Shown: positions 60,228-64,000 of the stretch, piece after piece
How the letters are laid out: every line of letters begins with the position of its first letter
Position numbering within the stretch: position 1 is the first letter of the stretch
Source: Hyphomonadaceae bacterium
GTDB taxonomy: Bacteria; Pseudomonadota; Alphaproteobacteria; Caulobacterales; Aquidulcibacteraceae
Length of the DNA: 64,000 nucleotides
Direction: 5' to 3'
Assembly: GCA_023384105.1 (NCBI GenBank)
Contig: JAHDXR010000002.1
Coordinates: 62,001 to 126,000 of the forward strand
Notes under the pieces: generated by a model
Told to the model about the DNA's origin: nothing
Database searches by the model: none
Seen by the model: the letters and a program-made list of their open reading frames with translations, nothing else
Translations under genes and position numbers: made by a program

Positions 60228-60855
60228 GAACGTCGCGCGGCGCGGCCTGATGTTCGTGCTGTCGAGCCCGTCGGGCGCCGGCAAATCCACGCTGGCGAAG
60301 AAGCTCCTGGAGGCGGACGCCAACATGTCGCTCTCCGTCTCCGCCACCACGCGCCCGGCGCGGACCAGCGAAGTCGACGGCCGCGAGTACAAATTCATGT
60401 CCAAGGCGCAGTTCGAGGACATGGCCGACCGCGGCGAATTTCTCGAGCACGCGATGGTGTTCGGCAACCATTACGGCACGCCGCGCGCGCCGGTGGAGGC
60501 GATGCTGATCCAGGGCCGCGACGTGCTGTTCGACGTCGATTGGCAAGGCGCGCGCGCGCTGCGCGCGGCCGAGCCGCAGGATGTCGTCGGCATTTTCATC
60601 CTGCCGCCGTCGATGGCCGAGCTGGAGCGGCGCCTGCGCGCCCGCAACGAGGACAGCGAGGACGTGATCGGAAAGCGCATGGCGCGCTCGCTCGACGAGA
60701 TCAGCCACTGGGAGGAGTACGACTATGTGCTCGTCAACACGCTGCTCGAACAGACGCTGACGCAGATCCAACAAATCCTCGCCGCCGAGCGCCTCAAGCG
60801 CCACCGCCAGAAATGGCTCGCCCTGCACGTGGAGCGGCTGAAGCAGGGCGTTTGA
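60217..60855 (+). CDS. gmk: Guanylate kinase
   Basis: 212 residues. P-loop SSPSGAGKSTLAKKLL, GMP-binding SVSATTRPARTSEVDGREYK and FDVDWQGARALR, lid region RLRARNEDSEDVIGKRM. It converts GMP to GDP. A modest hairpin AAGCAGC/GCTGCTT (60870-60891) follows the stop. Confidence 0.95.
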   Translation: MLNENVARRGLMFVLSSPSGAGKSTLAKKLLEADANMSLSVSATTRPARTSEVDGREYKFMSKAQFEDMADRGEFLEHAMVFGNHYGTPRAPVEAMLIQGRDVLFDVDWQGARALRAAEPQDVVGIFILPPSMAELERRLRARNEDSEDVIGKRMARSLDEISHWEEYDYVLVNTLLEQTLTQIQQILAAERLKRHRQKWLALHVERLKQGV

Positions 60856-60900
60856 GCGCGCCTTCGACAAAGCAGCCTGTTGGTGCTGCTTAGTCGCACC

Positions 60901-61199
60901 ATGACGGTTAAAACCTCGATTTCACTCACAGACGCCCAGGAAGCCTACGCGCGCGGATTGGTGGAGCGTCCAAGCGCGTGGAGCGGATCAAGTCGGACAT
61001 GGGAGCGCTGGCGGCGCTTCCGCACCAGGGCACGCGTTGCGACGATTGGGCGCCGGACCTGCGCAGAGTCACCAAGGATCGCGCGATTTTTCGCTTCACT
61101 GTCAATGACGAAGCGCGGCTCGTGCGCGTGCTGGCCATATTCTTCGGCGCCCAGGAGCATCAGCGCGAAATGCTGAGGCGGCTTATGCGTCGCGGCTAA
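60901..61199 (+). pseudogene. Decayed parDE toxin-antitoxin locus
   Basis: An ATG at 60901 opens a ParD-like start (MTVKTSISLTDAQEAYARGL) that leaves the family pattern after about 25 codons. In another frame, from about 60969 to the stop at 61199, the sequence reads as a ParE toxin C-terminus (RVERIKSDMGALAALPHQGT, PDLRRVTKDRAIFRFTVND, RLVRVLAIFFGAQEHQREML). The ParD C-terminus and the ParE N-terminus are missing, so one internal deletion seems to have fused the genes out of frame. The toxin stop lies in the tip of repeat copy B. Confidence 0.7.
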
Positions 61200-61349
61200 A
61201 GCGCCGCGCGCTAAATTCGGCGCAAACGCCCTATGGAGCGCCGGCGTCCTCGCCGGCACGGCGCGACAGGCGCTTGTTCGACAAGGCGCAGACGGGCGAG
61301 GACGCTCCATAGGGCCGGCGCGTCCGATATTCAGCGCGACGCTCTAAGC
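61195..61349. repeat. Dispersed MITE-like repeat, long copy B
   Basis: 155 bp, related throughout to 35514-35665. Terminal inverted repeats GCTAAAGCGCCGCGCGCTAA and (reverse complement of the right end) GCTTAGAGCGTCGCGCTGAA agree over most of about 27 bp. The centre is a palindrome built on GAGCGCCGGCGTCCTCGCC. The left tip holds the stop of the ParE remnant and the right tip the stop of rsmA. Confidence 0.78.
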
Positions 61350-62243
61350 GCGTGCGCGCCAGGCGTCGGCGAGGCGCCTGAAGCCGGCTTGATCGATCTC
61401 TTCCGCGCGCGCCGTTGGCGCCAGTTCTGCGGCGCGCAGCAGGTCTTCCGCGTCCGGCGTCAGCGATCTGAGCGAGGCGCGCAGCATCTTGCGGCGCTGG
61501 CCGAACGCCGCCGCGGTGACGCGCTCCAGCACGTCGAGATGCGGGTAGGGATCGGGGCGGTCCTTCAGCGTGACGACGGCGGAAGCGATCTTGGGCGGCG
61601 GCGTGAATGCGCGGGCCGGCACGGTAAACTCAAGCCGCACGCTGCAGCGCGCCTGCGCCAGCACGGCGAGCCGCCCGTAAGCGTCGTCGCCAGGTTTGGC
61701 GACGATGCGCTGCGCCACTTCCTTCTGGAACATCAGCGTCATGTCCCCGCGCCCAGCGCCGGCTTTGAGCCATTTCACCAGCAGCGGCGTGCCGACATTG
61801 TAGGGCAGGTTGGAGACAATCGAGGCCGCTTGGACCGCCGGCGTCCTCGCCGGCGACGCCGTATCAGTTGCGCTGCGGTTTGCCGGCGAGACGCCGGCGG
61901 TCCAAGCGAGCAGCGCGTCTTCGTCCGCCGTCAGTGCGTCCCCATGCACGACGCGGAGGCGCCCGCCGCTCCATTCCGCCAGCGGCGCCAGCAGCGGCAG
62001 GAAGCGCGCGTCCTTCTCGATCGCGATCAGCGGATCGGCGCCGGCCTCCAGCAGCGCGCGCGTCAGCCCGCCGGGGCCCGGCCCTACTTCGATCACCGGC
62101 TTGCCGGCGATGTCGCCCGCGGCGCGGGCGATTCGGCGGGTGATGTTGAGGTCGAGCAGGAAATGCTGGCCGAGACCCTTGTTGGCCCACAGCCCATGCG
62201 CTTCCAGCTCCGCGCGCAGCGTCGGCAGGTCGTCGGCGTTCAT
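61344..62243 (-). CDS. rsmA: 16S rRNA (adenine-N6,N6)-dimethyltransferase with in-frame repeat insertion
   Basis: Dimethylates two adenines near the 3' end of 16S rRNA. 299 residues from MNADDLPTLRAELEAHGLWA, against roughly 260-280 usually. SAM motif IEVGPGPGGLTRALLEAGAD, acidic IAIEKDARF, GDALTADEDALL, and the catalytic NLPYNVGTPLL near 145. Residues about 114-139 (WTAGVSPANRSATDTASPAR...) are encoded by a dispersed palindrome and separate two core blocks just before the catalytic motif. The frame is intact. Confidence 0.9.
   Translation of the reverse strand: MNADDLPTLRAELEAHGLWANKGLGQHFLLDLNITRRIARAAGDIAGKPVIEVGPGPGGLTRALLEAGADPLIAIEKDARFLPLLAPLAEWSGGRLRVVHGDALTADEDALLAWTAGVSPANRSATDTASPARTPAVQAASIVSNLPYNVGTPLLVKWLKAGAGRGDMTLMFQKEVAQRIVAKPGDDAYGRLAVLAQARCSVRLEFTVPARAFTPPPKIASAVVTLKDRPDPYPHLDVLERVTAAAFGQRRKMLRASLRSLTPDAEDLLRAAELAPTARAEEIDQAGFRRLADAWRARA
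61831..61904. repeat. Palindromic repeat inserted inside rsmA
   Basis: The left arm 61831-61855 is identical to the 25-bp arm at 46472-46496. The right arm 61882-61904 is its reverse complement apart from one missing G and one edge change. The 26-bp loop differs from the copy at 46472. It contributes about 25 codons to rsmA without a stop. Confidence 0.8.
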
Positions 62244-63247
62244 GCGCGCGAACGGCGCGCGGCCATCTCCCAGGCGAGCTTGAGCGCGGCGCGGAAGCTG
62301 TCGGCGCGGGCGAGGCCCTTGCCGGCGATGTCGAAGCCGGCGCCGTGATCGGGCGAGGTGCGGATGATCGGCAGCCCGAGCGTGACGTTCACCGCGTCCC
62401 AGAAATGCAGCGTCTTGATCGGGACGAGTCCCTGGTCGTGGTAAAGCGCGATCACCGCATCGTAGCTTCGCCGCGCGCCGTCGTGGAACAGCGTGTCGGC
62501 CGAGCGCGCGTCGCTCACGTTCCAGCCTTCGGCGCGCAGCGTCGCCGCGGCCGGATTGACGATGTCGATCTCCTCGCGGCCGATATGGCCGCTTTCGCCG
62601 GCATGCGGGTTGAGCCCGCACAGCGCGATCCGCGGGTCGTCGAGGCCGAAGTCGCGCTTCAGCGTTTCGCCCAGCACGCGCCCCACATGCGCGACGCGCT
62701 CGCGCGTCAGCGCGCGGGGGACGTCGGCGAGCGGAGTGTGAATGGTGGCGAGCGCGACTTTCAGCTGCGGCCCTGCAAGCATCATCACCGGCCCCCGCGC
62801 GTGGGGCCATGCGTCGTCCTTGACGAGGTGGGCGATGAACTCGGTGTGGCCGGGAAAGCCGAAATCGGCCGTGTGCAGCACCGCCTTGGCGATCGGCAGC
62901 GTCACCAGCGCCGAAGCCGCGCCCGCGCGCACCGCCGCAACGCCCCGAGCGATTGCGCCGATCGTCGCTTCCGCGTTGACCGGGTCCGGTTCGCCCGGCG
63001 TTTCCTCGATCGCCAGCGGCGCATACAGCACGCTCAGCGCATCGGTCTTGAACGCGAGTTCCGCCGCCGACTGCGCGACGCGGAGCGCGGGCCTGGCCGC
63101 GCCGATGCGCGCGCAGGCGCGCTCGAACGCGTCAGGATCGCCGACCAGGAAGAAGGGCGGCGCACCCTCGCGTGCGGCCCAGACGCGCGCCGCCAGTTCG
63201 AGGCCGATCCCGGCGGGATCGCCCATCGAAACGGCGAGCGGCTTCAT
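62240..63247 (-). CDS. pdxA: 4-hydroxythreonine-4-phosphate dehydrogenase
   Basis: 335 residues. LAVSMGDPAGIGLELAARVW, TLPIAKAVLH, FPGHTEFIAHL, LNPHAGESGHIGREEIDIV, and VIALYHDQGLVPIKTLHFWD with the metal-binding His residues. It acts in pyridoxal phosphate synthesis. It overlaps rsmA by 4 bp and follows surA by 4 bp, the classical surA-pdxA-rsmA order. Confidence 0.95.
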   Translation of the reverse strand: MKPLAVSMGDPAGIGLELAARVWAAREGAPPFFLVGDPDAFERACARIGAARPALRVAQSAAELAFKTDALSVLYAPLAIEETPGEPDPVNAEATIGAIARGVAAVRAGAASALVTLPIAKAVLHTADFGFPGHTEFIAHLVKDDAWPHARGPVMMLAGPQLKVALATIHTPLADVPRALTRERVAHVGRVLGETLKRDFGLDDPRIALCGLNPHAGESGHIGREEIDIVNPAAATLRAEGWNVSDARSADTLFHDGARRSYDAVIALYHDQGLVPIKTLHFWDAVNVTLGLPIIRTSPDHGAGFDIAGKGLARADSFRAALKLAWEMAARRSRA

Positions 63248-63251
63248 GGCG

Positions 63252-64000
63252 TCACTGCGAGCGGGTGATGATCGTGGCTTCGCGGCGCAGGTTGCGCAGA
63301 TAACGGTCGGCGAGCATGGCCAGCTCCTGTTCCCGCAGTTCGCTCTCGATCACGTCGCGGGGAGGCACGGCCGAGCCGCCGGTTTCCCGCGCGCATACGA
63401 CGATCGTCGACGCCTGGTCGCCGCTCGCCACGACCGGCGACGCGCGGCCGGCGGCGACGCCGCTGATGCGGCTGCGAATGGCGGGCGACAGGTCCGCTTC
63501 CTGCGTGCGGCCGAGGTCGGCGACGCTGGCGTCTTGAATGCTCGACGCTTCGGACTCGAGCCGGCCGCAGCCGTCGATGCGCCGCTGCAGGCGTTCGAGC
63601 GCCGCCTGCCGCGCGACCGGCGCGCTGATCTGGCGCAGCGAGACGATGGAGATGGTGCCGGCGTCGGCGCCGGCGCGGCGGTCGCGCATGGCGATGATAT
63701 AGACGCCGTTCTGCGTGCGGACCGGCAGCGAGACCTGGCCGGGCTGCAATTGCTCGGCGATCGGCTGAAGCTCCAGGGCGAGTTCGGGCGCGGCGATCCA
63801 GCCGATGTCGCCGCCGGCGGCGGCCGAGGGCGCTTGCGAGAACTGGCGTGCGACCGCCGGGAAAGGCGCGCCGCGCTGCATTTCCTGTAGCAGGCGCATG
63901 GCGCCGTCCTGCATTTCCGCGAACTCCTGCTCGGTCTCGGCCGGCAGGAAGATTTCGGCGATGTGGTACTGCGGACGGGTGGCGTTGGCGGCGATGCGCT
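63252..64000 (-). CDS. surA: SurA-like peptidyl-prolyl isomerase (5' end outside window)
   Basis: The frame is open to the window end; about 249 C-terminal residues are seen. A parvulin-type domain is recognisable (HIAEIFLPAETEQEFAEMQD, ARQFSQAPSAAAGGDIGWIA, LQPGQVSLPVRTQNGVYIIA). A second degenerate region and a basic C-terminus follow. A periplasmic chaperone for outer-membrane proteins is inferred from the domain and from the pdxA and rsmA neighbours. Confidence 0.85.
   Translation of the reverse strand, partial: RIAANATRPQYHIAEIFLPAETEQEFAEMQDGAMRLLQEMQRGAPFPAVARQFSQAPSAAAGGDIGWIAAPELALELQPIAEQLQPGQVSLPVRTQNGVYIIAMRDRRAGADAGTISIVSLRQISAPVARQAALERLQRRIDGCGRLESEASSIQDASVADLGRTQEADLSPAIRSRISGVAAGRASPVVASGDQASTIVVCARETGGSAVPPRDVIESELREQELAMLADRYLRNLRREATIITRSQ

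Noticed and set aside
61344-62243. rsmA as a pseudogene because of the repeat insertion
   Set aside because: The reading frame is uninterrupted and all SAM-binding and NLPY motifs are intact.

Overview
The window is high-GC chromosomal DNA from an alphaproteobacterium. The gene orders panB / yfgM-like / bamB / der, purF / cvpA / radA, dnaB / alr / mlaE / mlaF, rpsF / rpsR / rplI, fabD / fabG / acpP / fabF / mltG / yicC / gmk and surA / pdxA / rsmA resemble Caulobacterales-type genomes (Caulobacter and Hyphomonas relatives). That placement is inferred from gene content and synteny; no rRNA is present.

Region 1-11.1 kb is chromosomal. It has a GPH-type MFS transporter (cut by the window start) and an acyl-CoA synthetase facing a fused indolepyruvate ferredoxin oxidoreductase. 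These are followed by a DNA-binding-less TetR remnant, small membrane and hypothetical genes, gph, glmU and rpiA. At 11.1-11.6 kb lies a bacterial SET-domain protein with a histone H1-like basic tail.

Region 11.76-24.45 kb is a 12.7 kb element integrated into tRNA-Gln(TTG). It is bounded by a 23-bp direct repeat copied from the tRNA 3' end, and a P4-type tyrosine integrase sits next to attR. It encodes a complete head and packaging set: portal, prohead protease-capsid fusion, gpW-like connector, DUF2190 cement protein, small terminase and GpA-type large terminase. It also has an SF3 helicase followed by an iteron-like, Z-DNA-prone candidate origin. I find no tail, baseplate, lysis or tail-chaperone gene. 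This layout matches a capsid-forming satellite (cf-PICI-like) rather than a whole prophage. It also carries a CarD-like RNA-polymerase-interaction protein and two small membrane-protein genes that look like cargo.

Region 24.4-64 kb is core chromosome: tRNA-Gln and tRNA-Pro(CGG), a family 25 glycosyltransferase, sppA, an arsR-gst-AHSA1 detoxification operon, an ECF sigma cluster and panB. Next come the outer-membrane assembly and GTPase genes, purF/cvpA/radA, a TMEM175-like channel, gpx, a Nudix hydrolase, a patatin, the Mla lipid-transport pair, alr, dnaB, TerC, an S9 peptidase, ribosomal protein genes and the fatty-acid synthesis cluster. The window ends with yicC/gmk, a decayed parDE locus and the rsmA/pdxA/surA group.

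A dispersed palindromic repeat family runs through the chromosome. Three copies (10990, 35514, 61195) have imperfect terminal inverted repeats and abut flanking gene ends so closely that the repeat tip often carries the stop codon. Two related hairpins lie elsewhere: one between alr and mlaE, and one inserted in frame inside rsmA.
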